64,000 nucleotides of DNA from Algicella marina (GCF_009931615.1 NZ_CP046620.1:1069501-1133500); one strand, 5' to 3'. Counted from the stretch's first letter, positions 42,472-52,343 are shown. The notes: generated by a model not told the origin, from the letters alone. Made by a program: numbers and translations.

Positions 42472-43806
42472 CTATCTGTCGCGACCGGCAACATGAAGTA
42501 TGTCCTGAGCCTGGCGCCAGCCCGCTGAACCTTCGGGGAGTTGGGCCGCCGCCCGTCTGGCATGTACACTCGCATCCTGCAGCTTGCCCTGCAATGCAAA
42601 CCTTTCGGCGGTGGCGAGCGATGCCTTGCCGTTCTGGCCGGTGCGGGCATACACGATGGCGAGATCTCGGAAAGTCTGAGGATTGCGATCGTCCATGCTT
42701 CGGGCCCTTTCGAGGACCGGCAGCGCCTCCCGCGTTGCGCCGTCCTGATCGACAGCGACGAGGGCGCGTCCCAGGCCGGACAGGATCTGTGCTTCATTCG
42801 GAGCCAGCGCCGCTGACTGCCTGTAAGCACGGACAGCCTCGCCGGCCTTGCCGTTCTCCAGCAGAAATTGGCCTTTCAGTTCCCAGTAATATGGATCTTT
42901 CGGGCGGGCCTTGATCAGCGAATCGACTGTTGCCATTGCCCTCCGTATATCCGGGCGCTGATGATAGGCGACTGCGCGGGCGAGGGCGCCGATCTCTGTC
43001 TTGTCATCCTTGTACTGGCTCAGAGTTCTATCCGGCGTTCCGATAAAGCCGTTGAACTTGGCCACCATGCGGGCATGCCAGTAAGAAATTGCAGGATCTT
43101 CCGTGCGCGGGGCAGGGGCATTGGCCACCCGGTCTTCGAGATAGCGCATACGATCACGCCAGAGTGGGTGTGTTCGGACATAGGGGTCTGCACGCGACTG
43201 CGACAGGATCTCCTGGCCGCTGAACATCTTCATCACTTCGATAATGGCATCGGCATCTGCCCCGGCGGCGATCATGTAGCGCAAGCTCGCCTGATCAGCA
43301 CTTGATTCCTCGGCCCGGTTGTGGCTCAGGAAATCGCGCAGAGCCGCCTCCTGCGTCAGGCCACCGACGGCCAGTGCGCCGCGCCCGCCGCCAGCTGCGG
43401 CGGCCGCCACTGCCAGCAGTGCGCCAATGCCCGCGACCCCTCGTGTCTGACGCAGTTTCTCGTTGCGGCGAGCGATATGACCACCGGTGATATGGCCGGT
43501 TTCATGCGCGATAACGGCGCGCAACTGGTCCACCGTCTTGAGCCTCCGCAGCATGCCGGTGTGAATAAAGATATTGTTGCCCCCGGCGACAAACGCGTTC
43601 ATTCGCGGGTTGTCGATGATGTATATGTCCACCTGCGAGGGGGACAGACCGGCAGCACGGAAAATCGGATCGGCAATCATTCCGAGTGTGCGCTCGATCT
43701 CCGCATCCCGGATAAGACCCTGCGCGAAGGCAGCGCCTGGCATGAGAAGACCGATACAGGCGATCCACGCAACAGCCATTCGCAGTCCGTGTCGAACCCC
43801 TTGCAT
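42472..43806 (-). CDS. M48-family zinc metalloprotease with TPR repeats (BepA-like)
   Basis: This exported protease carries the zinc motif HETGH, with the third ligand in the EESSADQ segment, followed by TPR-like repeats in the C-terminal 170 residues (YYWELKGQFLLENGKAGEAVRAYRQ). This layout matches BepA/YfgC, which degrades misassembled outer-membrane proteins. The open frame extends to 43878; I use the ATG at 43806, which gives a normal signal peptide ending MPGAAFA. ATGs at 43836 and 43779 are alternatives and no ribosome-binding site decides. It ends twelve bases before the start of the Com1-like gene, so the two are probably one operon. Confidence 0.87.
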   Translation of the reverse strand: MQGVRHGLRMAVAWIACIGLLMPGAAFAQGLIRDAEIERTLGMIADPIFRAAGLSPSQVDIYIIDNPRMNAFVAGGNNIFIHTGMLRRLKTVDQLRAVIAHETGHITGGHIARRNEKLRQTRGVAGIGALLAVAAAAAGGGRGALAVGGLTQEAALRDFLSHNRAEESSADQASLRYMIAAGADADAIIEVMKMFSGQEILSQSRADPYVRTHPLWRDRMRYLEDRVANAPAPRTEDPAISYWHARMVAKFNGFIGTPDRTLSQYKDDKTEIGALARAVAYHQRPDIRRAMATVDSLIKARPKDPYYWELKGQFLLENGKAGEAVRAYRQSAALAPNEAQILSGLGRALVAVDQDGATREALPVLERARSMDDRNPQTFRDLAIVYARTGQNGKASLATAERFALQGKLQDASVHARRAAAQLPEGSAGWRQAQDILHVAGRDR

Positions 43807-43865
43807 GACAGCCGCCAAAATGAGACCCCTCCCCATCGGATTTGGCGAAGAATAGGGCGAAGAAG

Positions 43866-45011
43866 ATGCGGGTTTCAAGGCGCGGTGACGTGGCTCCGTT
43901 CATCGTGATGGACGTGATGGAGGCGGCGCGGCAGGCCGAAGTGGCGGGCGCCGACATTGTTCATATGGAGGTAGGACAGCCTTCGACACCTGCGCCTGCA
44001 CCTGCGTTGGCCGCCTTGGCGAGAGCTATGGAATCCGGCCCACTGGGCTACACCGTCTCACTCGGAATGCCGGAGTTGAGGCGTGGGATTGCCGGGCTCT
44101 ACCAGCGCTGGTACGGGCTGGATATAGACCCCGAGCGGGTGGTGGTGACTGCCGGATCTTCGGCCGCCTTCCAGTTGGCCTTCCTGTCTCTGTTCGATGC
44201 TGGTGAGAAGGTTGCCATCGGCGATCCCGGCTATCCCAGTTACCGTAACATTCTCAAGGCCCTGAGCCTTGTTCCGCAGGCAATTGAAACCACGGCGGAG
44301 CATCGCTTCCAACCCGTGCCGGAAACCTTGCCGGAGGATGCGGCGGGCCTGTTGGTGGCCAGTCCGGCCAATCCGACCGGCACAATGCTCGATAAATCTG
44401 CGCTGACAGCGTTGATCCGGGCGGCAGAGGCAAAGGGAATCGCCTTCATTTCCGACGAAATCTATCATGGTATCCAGTACGGCCCGCGTGCTGTCAGCGC
44501 GTTGGAGGTGAGTGATGAAGTGTATGTCATCAACTCGTTTTCCAAGTACTTCTCGATGACGGGATGGCGAATCGGCTGGATGGTTGTCCCGGAAGCTCAT
44601 ATTCGCAGGGTGGAACGGCTGGCGGCGAACCTCTTCATCTGTGCGCCCCATGCCAGCCAGGTCGCGGCACTGGCGGCACTTGGGGCGCATGAGGAACTGG
44701 CCCGGAACGTCGAGACTTATGCAGCTAATAGAGCCCTGCTTCTGGAGGGACTTGGCAAGGCGGGGTTCACGGATTTAGCACCGCCGGACGGAGCGTTTTA
44801 TCTCTATGCCGATACCGCGCATCTGGCATCGAACAGCCATGACCTTAGTGCGGAAATCCTGCGGGAGGCGCATGTCGCGGTGACACCGGGCCTCGACTTC
44901 GACCCCGCGCGCGGAGCACGAACGCTGAGGTTTTCTTATGCTGGCTCGACGGAGCGAATGCAGGAAGGTCTGCTGCGCCTCCAACGCTGGTATCAGGCGC
45001 GTCAGAGGTAA
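43866..45011 (+). CDS. PLP-dependent class I/II aminotransferase
   Basis: This 381-residue enzyme is an aspartate-aminotransferase-fold type I protein. The PLP lysine is Lys227 in VINSFSKYFSMTGWRIGWMV, preceded by SPANPTGTML and FISDEIYHGI, and the N-terminal PFIVMDVMEAA and HMEVGQPST match a branch common in Rhodobacterales. Substrate is unknown. A TTG at 43842 opens a longer frame; the ATG at 43866 with AGGG eight bases upstream fits the family start. Its last ten bases overlap the end of the convergent nlpD-like gene. Confidence 0.9.
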   Translation: MRVSRRGDVAPFIVMDVMEAARQAEVAGADIVHMEVGQPSTPAPAPALAALARAMESGPLGYTVSLGMPELRRGIAGLYQRWYGLDIDPERVVVTAGSSAAFQLAFLSLFDAGEKVAIGDPGYPSYRNILKALSLVPQAIETTAEHRFQPVPETLPEDAAGLLVASPANPTGTMLDKSALTALIRAAEAKGIAFISDEIYHGIQYGPRAVSALEVSDEVYVINSFSKYFSMTGWRIGWMVVPEAHIRRVERLAANLFICAPHASQVAALAALGAHEELARNVETYAANRALLLEGLGKAGFTDLAPPDGAFYLYADTAHLASNSHDLSAEILREAHVAVTPGLDFDPARGARTLRFSYAGSTERMQEGLLRLQRWYQARQR

Positions 45012-46234
45012 GGCGTGGGGTCGACGCTTTCGGTGCCGCGGCGAATTTCAAAGTGAAGGTTCGGCGGCGAGCCGTCTGCAACAACGCCGATTTTCTGCCC
45101 ACGAGAAACCTTGTCGCCCTTGGACAGCGACACATCTGTCACGCGGCCATAGACCGTCAACAGGTCATTGGCGTGCCGGACCAGCAGAATTGTGCCGAGA
45201 CCGCCGAGCGATTTGGAAACCAGCGCGACTTCGCCGTCTTCCGCAGCAACGACGTTGGTACCGGCAGCCGCCGCGAAATCGATGCCTTCGTTCTTGTCCG
45301 CGCCTTGCGGCGAATAGCCCCGAAGTATGCCAGCGCCGGCAATGGGAGCCAGAAACTTGCGGTCTGCACCGGGAGGGGTGCGCGTTGAGCCGAGGTTGGG
45401 CGACTCGGGAGCAGCAACTGCATCAATGTCCTGATCCGCGGGCAACGGTGTTTGCGCGGAGGGTGGTGCTGGAACGACGGACGGAGTTCCCGGGTCATTG
45501 ACGACAGGCTCCGGCTCCGGCGTGATCGCGGCTTGTTGCTGGGAAGCCGGCTGTTGGGCCGGCACGCGGCGCGTATCCGTTACCGGTATCAGCAATTCCT
45601 GGTTTTCGCGGAGTGCCATTTCCGGCCCCAGACCGTTCCAGGAGGCAAGCGAGGTTACGGAGACATTGTAGAGACGAGCGATAGAGAACGCCGTTTCGCC
45701 TGCGCGGACGCGGTGACGGATCGGGTCGATCACCGTTCCGGTCTGTCCATTGCTGAACGGGTTATTCGTTGCAGTCCCGCCGCTGGCAGACCCACCGGCA
45801 GGCGGCAGGGTCGTTGTTGAAAGATCCGAGGTGTCGATAGCCGAATTGACGAGATCCGGGCTCCACGGCTGCACCGTCGCCGGCGTTCCGCCGACATCGC
45901 GCGGCAATGCAAGCACCTCTCCGCTTCGGGGGGAGTAGGTGACCGGCAGTCCATTGTGGGTGGCGATTTCTTCGGGGCTAAGACCGACGCGGGCCGCCAT
46001 GGCCGGAATGGTGTCGCCCTCGCGTGCAACGATGACCTGGTAGTTGGCATAGGTGATTACGCCGCGGCTGTCCGGTGCGGGTCTCGGCAGGGCATTGTCC
46101 GCACCGCCGCTGTTGTCCTGGCCGAAGAAGTTTCCGACTGCGCCAAGGTTTGGCATGCTGTCACAACCGGCCAGAGCCAAAGATGCCACCAGCAGCGATG
46201 TGGTGGCCAAACGTGAATTTCTGATACCTGTCAT
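45002..46234 (-). CDS. nlpD: NlpD-like lipoprotein: two LysM domains and degenerate M23 domain
   Basis: This 410-residue outer-membrane-type lipoprotein has a lipobox LALAGC, then LysM domains at about residues 62-112 (YQVIVAREGDTIPAMAARVG) and 172-218 (HRVRAGETAFSIARLYNVS), a Pro/Gln-rich linker, and an M23 LytM domain at the C-terminus. The LytM domain lacks the usual zinc ligands: NEGIDFA replaces H-x-x-x-D and YGRVTDV replaces the H-x-H region. This is the state seen in NlpD and EnvC, which activate cell-division amidases instead of cutting peptidoglycan. It closes the surE-pcm-nlpD block. Confidence 0.93.
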   Translation of the reverse strand: MTGIRNSRLATTSLLVASLALAGCDSMPNLGAVGNFFGQDNSGGADNALPRPAPDSRGVITYANYQVIVAREGDTIPAMAARVGLSPEEIATHNGLPVTYSPRSGEVLALPRDVGGTPATVQPWSPDLVNSAIDTSDLSTTTLPPAGGSASGGTATNNPFSNGQTGTVIDPIRHRVRAGETAFSIARLYNVSVTSLASWNGLGPEMALRENQELLIPVTDTRRVPAQQPASQQQAAITPEPEPVVNDPGTPSVVPAPPSAQTPLPADQDIDAVAAPESPNLGSTRTPPGADRKFLAPIAGAGILRGYSPQGADKNEGIDFAAAAGTNVVAAEDGEVALVSKSLGGLGTILLVRHANDLLTVYGRVTDVSLSKGDKVSRGQKIGVVADGSPPNLHFEIRRGTESVDPTPYL

Positions 46235-46279
46235 CTCTACCGCCCGTATCGTCCTTGCCAGGCCCCTTTGCGGGTGCCG

Positions 46280-46924
46280 TTATTCCGGCGTATCCTCTGC
46301 CATTCCTTCCAGTAGAGGTACAAAGCGCACGTCCCCCAAGGTCTGGTAGTCATACCCGTCTTCAAGTTTTACCACCTTGAGAAGGGTTTGCACAGTGTCC
46401 GATTGCCCGACGGGCAGGACCATAATGCCACCGGGGCGAAGCTGCGCCAAAAGGCCCGCCGGTGGATCTTCGGCGGCGGCGGTGACGAGGATGCGGTCGA
46501 AGGGGGCCTGATCGGGCAGGCCCAGAGTTCCGTCGGCGGCGATCACGGTCACATTGGTCAAATCCAGTTCCTGCATCACGGCGCGGGCGGTTCTGGCCAG
46601 CGGTCGGTGCCGTTCAGTTGTGTAGACCCGCCGGGACAGTCGCGACAGGATGGCGGCCTGGTAGCCGGAGCCGGTGCCGATTTCCAGCACCTTGCAACGT
46701 TTATCCAGTTCCAGTGCCTGTGTCATCAGGCCAACCACGGTCGGTTGACTGATCGTTTGACCGCAGGAAATCGGAAGAGGCACGTTTTCGTAGGCACGAT
46801 CCTTGAAAATGCCGGAGAGGAAGGCACCACGTGGCGTTTTCTCGATCGCTTGCAGAACGTCCTTGTCGCGCACGCCAGCCATGCGCAGGGTCATGACCAG
46901 TTCCATGACCTGTGCTTCAGTCAC
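46280..46924 (-). CDS. pcm: Protein-L-isoaspartate O-methyltransferase
   Basis: Pcm methylates isoaspartyl residues in aged proteins so they can be repaired. The 214-residue product has motif [19 protein letters not shown], the [17 protein letters not shown] substrate site and the [16 protein letters not shown] motif. The start is a GTG at 46924 that overlaps the last eight bases of surE; an ATG at 46906 is the alternative. The surE-pcm pair is a widespread stress-survival operon. Confidence 0.94.
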   Translation of the reverse strand: MTEAQVMELVMTLRMAGVRDKDVLQAIEKTPRGAFLSGIFKDRAYENVPLPISCGQTISQPTVVGLMTQALELDKRCKVLEIGTGSGYQAAILSRLSRRVYTTERHRPLARTARAVMQELDLTNVTVIAADGTLGLPDQAPFDRILVTAAAEDPPAGLLAQLRPGGIMVLPVGQSDTVQTLLKVVKLEDGYDYQTLGDVRFVPLLEGMAEDTPE

Positions 46925-47708
46925 CGAGCGCCGCCTCCAGCGCTGGCAGGGCATCGCGGGCCGTCAAATCGGCGCGAAGCGGTGTAACGGTAGCATAGCC
47001 GTTCAGGCATTCGCGGCTGTCGCTGCCGGGCTCCGTCTGGGCGTTGCCCTTGCCGTGGCCAAGCCAGAGATAGCGACGCATGTTCGGGGCTTCCTGCGGT
47101 ATGACGCCGAAACTCGGTTCCGGCCTGTGGCCCTGAAACGTAGCCTTGCAGCCCTTCACATCGGCCATGTCGCCGACAGGAGGAAAGTTTATGTTGTAGA
47201 AGACGCCGTAGCGGTTGTCTGCCCAGGCTGCCTTGGCAAGCAGGTTGCCGATGATGCCCGTCGCAAGATTGCGTGCGGCTAGAAATTCGTCGGGCGCACC
47301 GCGATTGTCCGGGCCGAAATACTGAGACATGGCGATAGCCTTGTGACCATGCATGGCGGCTTCCATGGCCGCGCCGACCGTCCCCGAGTAGAGGGTATCT
47401 TCGGCAACATTGTGACCCTTGTTGACACCGGAGAGGACAAGGTCCGGCGGGCAATCGGCCATGACATCTCCCAGTCCGGCCAGAACGCAATCCGCCGGAC
47501 TGCCCTCAACCGCGAAACGGTGGGTGCCGAACCGTTCAATCCGCATCGGGCGGACGAAAGAAATGGCATGACTGACGCCGGATTGTTCGAATGCGGGAGC
47601 GACAACCCAGACTTCGCCATCCGGCCCGGCAATTGCCGCGGCGATTGCCTCGGCCACGGCAAGGCCCGGGGCGTTAATGCCGTCGTCGTTGGTCACAAGG
47701 ATACGCAT
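46917..47708 (-). CDS. surE: 5'/3'-nucleotidase SurE
   Basis: SurE dephosphorylates nucleoside monophosphates and some polyphosphates and supports stationary-phase survival. The 263-residue protein has the metal-binding N-terminus [13 protein letters not shown] and the [25 protein letters not shown] stretch, both intact, and [11 protein letters not shown]-type sequence near the C-terminus. The start ATG at 47708 begins the conserved first strand. It leads the nlpD block and overlaps pcm. Confidence 0.95.
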   Translation of the reverse strand: MRILVTNDDGINAPGLAVAEAIAAAIAGPDGEVWVVAPAFEQSGVSHAISFVRPMRIERFGTHRFAVEGSPADCVLAGLGDVMADCPPDLVLSGVNKGHNVAEDTLYSGTVGAAMEAAMHGHKAIAMSQYFGPDNRGAPDEFLAARNLATGIIGNLLAKAAWADNRYGVFYNINFPPVGDMADVKGCKATFQGHRPEPSFGVIPQEAPNMRRYLWLGHGKGNAQTEPGSDSRECLNGYATVTPLRADLTARDALPALEAALGD

Positions 47709-47816
47709 GCCAGCCCCCGGTCTGTCGTTCTCCCTGTGTTCTAAGCGGGTGGTTGTCGAGGGTCCAGAGGCGAAAACCCTGCCGCCACGTGTGTGGCAGC
47801 GATGCCGCGCCGTCTT

Positions 47817-48485
47817 TCAGTGCAGCTTGTCGGTGGATGCAGTGGCCAACTGTTCTGAGGCTGCCATCAATTCATCGATTACCCTCAGCCAGACATCCTT
47901 GTCCTGCGCGCCGGGTACGGCATAGCGCCCACCGACAATGAATGTAGGCACACCCGTCACCCCCATCCTGCGGGCCTGTTCGTCTTCGGCACGGGTTTCC
48001 GCAACATCGGCGTCACCAGTCAGGAGGCGGGCAACCACTTCGCTTTCCATTCCGGCCGTCTTGGCCACGGCGACAAGCACCTCGTGATCGGATATATCCT
48101 GACCTTGCCGGAAATAGCGGTCGAACAACTGACTTACGACAGCGCCTTGCCTGTCCTCAACCTTCGCCCATTTGATTAACCGATGGGCGTCGATGGTGTT
48201 GGGGGTGCGTTTCATTTTCTCGAAGTCGATTTCCAGGCCCGCGGCCTCAGCTGCCTGTGCGATCTGCGAATAGACCTTCACCGCGCCTTCCTTGCCGCCG
48301 AACTTGGCCTCCAGATAGGCGCGCCTGTCCATGCCTTCGGCTGGCATATCGGGGTTCAACTGAAACGGCCGCCAGTGGATGTCGAAAGCGAAGTCGGGCC
48401 GCTCCGCCAGTGCCTTTTCCAGCTTGGATTTGCCGATGTAGCACCAAGGGCAAATCGGATCGAAAATGATGTCGAGTACGGTCAT
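47817..48485 (-). CDS. FrnE-like DsbA-family oxidoreductase
   Basis: This 222-residue cytoplasmic (no signal peptide) thioredoxin-fold protein has the active site DPICPWCYIGKSKLEKAL and a cis-proline loop MGVTGVPTFIVGGRYAVPGAQ, both typical of the FrnE/2-hydroxychromene-2-carboxylate isomerase-like DsbA family. FrnE relatives take part in polyketide synthesis and oxidative stress, but no such genes are nearby. The ATG at 48485 has AGGAG five bases upstream and overlaps the stop of the preceding ligase gene (ATGA). Confidence 0.92.
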   Translation of the reverse strand: MTVLDIIFDPICPWCYIGKSKLEKALAERPDFAFDIHWRPFQLNPDMPAEGMDRRAYLEAKFGGKEGAVKVYSQIAQAAEAAGLEIDFEKMKRTPNTIDAHRLIKWAKVEDRQGAVVSQLFDRYFRQGQDISDHEVLVAVAKTAGMESEVVARLLTGDADVAETRAEDEQARRMGVTGVPTFIVGGRYAVPGAQDKDVWLRVIDELMAASEQLATASTDKLH

Positions 48486-50017
48486 GCGGGCTCCTTCCAT
48501 CCATGCGCCTCCATCAGGGCATGCCGGTCGACCTTTCCCCGCGCGGTTCGCGGCAGGGCATCAAGGAAGACGAATTTTCTCGGTTGTTTGTACCGTGCGA
48601 GCATCTGGGCGCAATGGCGAGACAGGTCTTCATCCGCTATTGTGAAGTGGGGCACAAGGAAGGCGGCGAGCACGGAAACATCCGCGCGCACGGGCAGGGA
48701 CAGAACGCAGGCTTCCGCCACGGCCGGATGGGAGGTGAGCACGGCTTCCACCTCAGCGGGCGCAATACGGTAGCCTCCGGTTGTGAGCAGCGCGTCACCG
48801 CGGCCCAGATAGGTGATGTGCCCGTCCTCCCGCATCGCGGCCCTGTCACCGGTTATGAACCAACCATTTTGCGAGGGCAGAGAAGGTTTGCCATCCTGCC
48901 AGTAGCCGAGCATCAAGCCCGGGTCTTCCTTGGAGACGGCGAGCCGGCCGGGCATGTCCCATGCTGTTGGTCGCGCTGTGTCATCCTCCAGAATCGCAAC
49001 AGACCGGCCAGTTTGAGGTCGGTAGAGTTCTGGTTGCTCCGGGCTTTGGGAGATATAGGTCGACACCTCGGACATGCCGAGCGCTTCCAGCAGCGGCAGT
49101 CCTGTCTCGGTCTCCCAGATCACCCGTATGGAGTTGGGCATCGCCTCGCCGGCTGCAAGGCCATGCCGCAGGGTGCGGAATGCTTCCGGCCTGAAAACAT
49201 CCGGCTTCAGGATCTGGCGATAGACACCCGGTGCGGCGGCGAACAGTGTTGGCGAGAACCGCTCGGCAAGGTCAGCCCAGACGCCGGGGTATTGTCTGCC
49301 GGTATAGATCAGAGCTGTAGCGCCGATCGCCCAAGGGTCCATGAGTCCCGCACCGAGTGTATAGGTCCAGTTAAACGCGCCGGCATGCAACATCCGGTCA
49401 CCTGCCCGAAGCCCATACCAGTCCTGCCACATCATCCGCCGGGCAAAGGCCGCACGGTGTGCGTGGACGACGGCTTTGGGCCTGCCGCCTGTTCCGGACG
49501 TAAAGACAATGTAGGCGGGATCGTTGGCGCAAGTCTCCGCGAACTCGGAGGGCCGTTCGCCGCGCATTTGCCGAAACTCGGCAAGCGGCAGACGTGTGGC
49601 CGATGATGGCAGTTCCCTGTCATTTTCGGCAATTGTCAGTCTCGGCGACAGCGTTTCATGCATCACCTGCAGTTCCCTGAGCGTTGCCATCGGTGAGACC
49701 GGGACGGGCAAAGCACCCATGCCGCTGGCGGCGAAGAAGGCAATCGGAAAGTCGAGACTGTTGCCGAGACAGACGAAGCATCGGTCGCCCGGGCGCAATC
49801 CACGCGCCGCCAGACCCGTCATTGTGGCCATTACGGCGTTCTGAAGATCGGCCCGCGTGAAAGCCTCCGGCGCTTCGGCTGCGCTTGTGACAATCTCAAG
49901 CAGGATGTCGCTGTCACTGCCTGCCGTGGATGGGCAGAGGGCATGCCGCGCGAGGTTGAAACTGGCGGGTGGAATAGGGGCAGGGGATTGCTGCCAGATT
50001 GCATGTCTGCCGGCCAT
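48482..50017 (-). CDS. AMP-dependent acyl-CoA synthetase/ligase
   Basis: This 511-residue ANL-family enzyme has the phosphate loop YIVFTSGTGGRPKAVVHAH, the adenylate-binding LLEALGMSEVSTYIS, the hinge GWFITGDRA and the C-terminal TGGYRIAPAEVEAVL with the catalytic lysine in PRTARGKVDRHAL. It should activate a carboxylic acid (aromatic or acyl) as CoA ester; the substrate cannot be told. The start is the ATG at 50017 with GGGAG eight bases upstream; an open frame extends 51 codons further with no homology. It is translationally coupled to the FrnE-like gene. Confidence 0.9.
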   Translation of the reverse strand: MAGRHAIWQQSPAPIPPASFNLARHALCPSTAGSDSDILLEIVTSAAEAPEAFTRADLQNAVMATMTGLAARGLRPGDRCFVCLGNSLDFPIAFFAASGMGALPVPVSPMATLRELQVMHETLSPRLTIAENDRELPSSATRLPLAEFRQMRGERPSEFAETCANDPAYIVFTSGTGGRPKAVVHAHRAAFARRMMWQDWYGLRAGDRMLHAGAFNWTYTLGAGLMDPWAIGATALIYTGRQYPGVWADLAERFSPTLFAAAPGVYRQILKPDVFRPEAFRTLRHGLAAGEAMPNSIRVIWETETGLPLLEALGMSEVSTYISQSPEQPELYRPQTGRSVAILEDDTARPTAWDMPGRLAVSKEDPGLMLGYWQDGKPSLPSQNGWFITGDRAAMREDGHITYLGRGDALLTTGGYRIAPAEVEAVLTSHPAVAEACVLSLPVRADVSVLAAFLVPHFTIADEDLSRHCAQMLARYKQPRKFVFLDALPRTARGKVDRHALMEAHGWKEPA

Positions 50018-50275
50018 GGCTGGGCTCCCTTCACAGTTTCGACTGCCGTTGTGAACGTCGAACCGAGACCAATTGCAAGGATGTGAACCAAGGTTTCTGA
50101 AACTTTTTGAGGTGAGCATGCGTATCTTTGAGGAATCCGCAGATGAGCGAGAAACCGCTTTCTTTCTCATGAAATTAACCAGTCAAGGATCACGTGCTTG
50201 ACCCGTTCGTCAGCAAAAGTTAACGCCTGTTAACGATATGGGTAGTGATCCTTATATATACGGAGATGTAGTTCG
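50018..50275 (+). promoter_or_regulatory. Intergenic region with GTTAAC elements and possible promoter of the Hint gene
   Basis: This 258-base region lies between the divergent ligase and Hint-protein genes. It holds TTAACC at 50175-50180 and two GTTAAC palindromes ten bases apart at 50219-50224 and 50229-50234. A TATATA at 50254-50259 could serve as -10. In alphaproteobacteria, TTAA-type paired elements are bound by CtrA, but here the spacing is six rather than seven, so that reading is tentative. Confidence 0.4.
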
Positions 50276-51298
50276 ATGCCGACATTCACGTTCTTTGAAA
50301 GGCACCCTGTCTTTGATATGGGCCTTGGGGCCACCACCGGTGGAACGGTTACCATTCCAGAGGATATTTACGACGACGTCGGTACAGTCGTTACCGCAGG
50401 CAACGATGATGCCTACCTGGAAGACTTCGATCATGTGAGTGGCAACAACGGGCGTGACGAGGATGCGGACATCACCCTCTCCGACGGCACCTTTATCGAC
50501 AACACCGGGATTAACCTGGAAGCGACATGGACGCTGGAATGGACCGATCAGTTCGGGGCTACCCAGTCAGTCTTGATCGGCCATTTCGAGTACGGGCCTT
50601 CCGATGGTAACCAAACATCTGGAATCATTGCCAACGGCCCGCTGCCACCTGCGGGAACGGAGGTGACTATAGCGGCCTATGACAGCCTGCCGAACAACGA
50701 CGATGTCGATGCGATCGCCTATACCGATATCACAACGGAAATCGCCTGCTTCGCAGCAGGTACCAGAATACAAACCCGGCGTGGAGAGATCGCCGTGGAG
50801 GATCTTCGTGCCGGTGATCTGGTGCGAACGATGGACGATGGCTGGCAGCCGATCCGCTGGATTGGGTCTGCAAAAGTGGCCGCCCAGGGTGCATTTGCCC
50901 CAGTGGTTATCACCGCCGGTGCTCTCGGCAATTCGCGTGATCTAATCGTATCACCCTGTCACCGGGTCTTGCTGACTGGCTGGCGTGCACAGGCGATCTT
51001 CGACCAGAAGGAGGTGCTGGTTACGGCTCGTCAGCTTGCAGGCCGGGACGATATCTACGTGCGCGAAGGTGGCGAGGTTGAATATTACCACATCCTTTTC
51101 GACCGCCATCAGATCATCTTCGCGGAGGGCGCGGCAACAGAAAGCTTTCTGCCTTCGGCCAAGACGCTGGATCCAATGTCCGAACAGGTGCGTGACGAGA
51201 TCTTCGCGCTATTCCCGGAACTGGCGGTGGATGGTGCGGGCTTTGCCCCTGCACGCAGGGCACTGGCCGATTTCGAAGCCGGTCTGCTCGCCGGCTGA
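50276..51298 (+). CDS. Second Hint-domain protein
   Basis: This 340-residue protein has an N-terminal beta-rich domain, Asp/Thr/Gly-rich, then a Hint domain from Cys158 in EIACFAAGTRIQTRRGEI. The motifs VEDLRAGDLVRTMDDGW, LIVSPCHRVLLTGWRAQ and YYHILFDRHQIIFAEGAATES are shared with the protein at 28657-29700. The N-terminal halves of the two are different, while the Hint halves align well by eye. The ATG at 50276 is preceded by CGGAG. Export is suspected for this family but no signal peptide is visible. Confidence 0.87.
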   Translation: MPTFTFFERHPVFDMGLGATTGGTVTIPEDIYDDVGTVVTAGNDDAYLEDFDHVSGNNGRDEDADITLSDGTFIDNTGINLEATWTLEWTDQFGATQSVLIGHFEYGPSDGNQTSGIIANGPLPPAGTEVTIAAYDSLPNNDDVDAIAYTDITTEIACFAAGTRIQTRRGEIAVEDLRAGDLVRTMDDGWQPIRWIGSAKVAAQGAFAPVVITAGALGNSRDLIVSPCHRVLLTGWRAQAIFDQKEVLVTARQLAGRDDIYVREGGEVEYYHILFDRHQIIFAEGAATESFLPSAKTLDPMSEQVRDEIFALFPELAVDGAGFAPARRALADFEAGLLAG

Positions 51299-51305
51299 GG
51301 CGGCA

Positions 51306-52343
51306 TCAGGAAAACATCGCCCTGAGATCAACGGAGCTTCGTTTGCCTGCATTGGCGCGAAGCTCCGCCATGAACTCGTCCATGCGGGACCTTCCGGCCA
51401 CTTTCAGAATGTCCAGCAGTTGCCGGTTTGGCGTCAGCTTGGTCGTGGCGCTGAGCTGGTTCATAAGGTCGTCGTCCATTACGGAATGGATGAACACGTC
51501 CTTCATGGTGTTACGACTGACGGCGCCATCCTCGATCAGGCGCTTGACGAAGTCGATCGCCCGCAACTCCCTCAGCAGTGAGGAGTTGAAACTGATCTCG
51601 TTTATCCGGTTCATGATTTCGATAGCCGTATGCGGAACGACATCCCGGTGGATGGGGTTGATGTGTACGATCAGGATGTCCGACGTCTCGGTTTCGTAGA
51701 ACAGGGGAAACAAGGCGGGATTACCAAGGTAGCCGCCATCCCAGTAGGCTTCGATCTCACCGGTTTTCTCGTCGGGAATTTCCACAGCCTGATAGAGCGT
51801 CGGCAGGCATGCGGAGGCGAGAAGTGGGTCGACGCCGATATCCTTGCCGGAGAAGACCTTGATCTTTCCGCTGCGCACGTTGGTGGCGGAAATGAACAGT
51901 TTCGGCCCGTGTTCGGAGCAGACGTCATCGAAATCGAAGAACTCCTCCACCAGCGGCCGCAGCGGGTGGATGTTGAGCGGGTTCAATTCGTAGGGTGAGA
52001 ACATCCGCGTCATGGCATCCGCGGCGAGAAATGCCGGGCTGCGCTCCACAGTGCGGGCAAAAAATGCTGGTGACGGGGTGAAGGCCTCGAACCAGTGGAG
52101 CACATCCAGAGAGCCGAGAGAAGACAGTGACTGCCAGAATGCGTCAAGCGCGGCTCTTGCGCCTTCGTTGCCCCCCTGAACCCAACCGGATTTTATCGCG
52201 GCGGCATTCATCGCACCGGCGGACGTGGCAGTAATTCCCTCGATCTCGATGTCGTCTTCCTCAAGCAAACGGTCGAGTACGCCCCAGGTGAAGGCGCCGT
52301 GTGCGCCTCCGCCCTGAAGTGCGAGGTTCAGCTTGATGGTCAC
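51306..52343 (-). CDS. Patatin-like phospholipase
   Basis: This 345-residue patatin-family acyl hydrolase has the oxyanion motif LALQGGGAHGAF at the N-terminus, the nucleophile elbow ITATSAGAMN and the catalytic Asp in YWDGGYLGNPALF. The elbow reads ATSAG instead of the usual GTSAG, but the serine is kept. The start used is the GTG at 52343, overlapping the stop of bdhA by four bases (GTGA); an ATG at 52355 is an alternative. A bdhA-patatin pair is frequent in Rhodobacterales and may concern polyhydroxybutyrate granules, which is inference. Confidence 0.87.
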   Translation of the reverse strand: MTIKLNLALQGGGAHGAFTWGVLDRLLEEDDIEIEGITATSAGAMNAAAIKSGWVQGGNEGARAALDAFWQSLSSLGSLDVLHWFEAFTPSPAFFARTVERSPAFLAADAMTRMFSPYELNPLNIHPLRPLVEEFFDFDDVCSEHGPKLFISATNVRSGKIKVFSGKDIGVDPLLASACLPTLYQAVEIPDEKTGEIEAYWDGGYLGNPALFPLFYETETSDILIVHINPIHRDVVPHTAIEIMNRINEISFNSSLLRELRAIDFVKRLIEDGAVSRNTMKDVFIHSVMDDDLMNQLSATTKLTPNRQLLDILKVAGRSRMDEFMAELRANAGKRSSVDLRAMFS

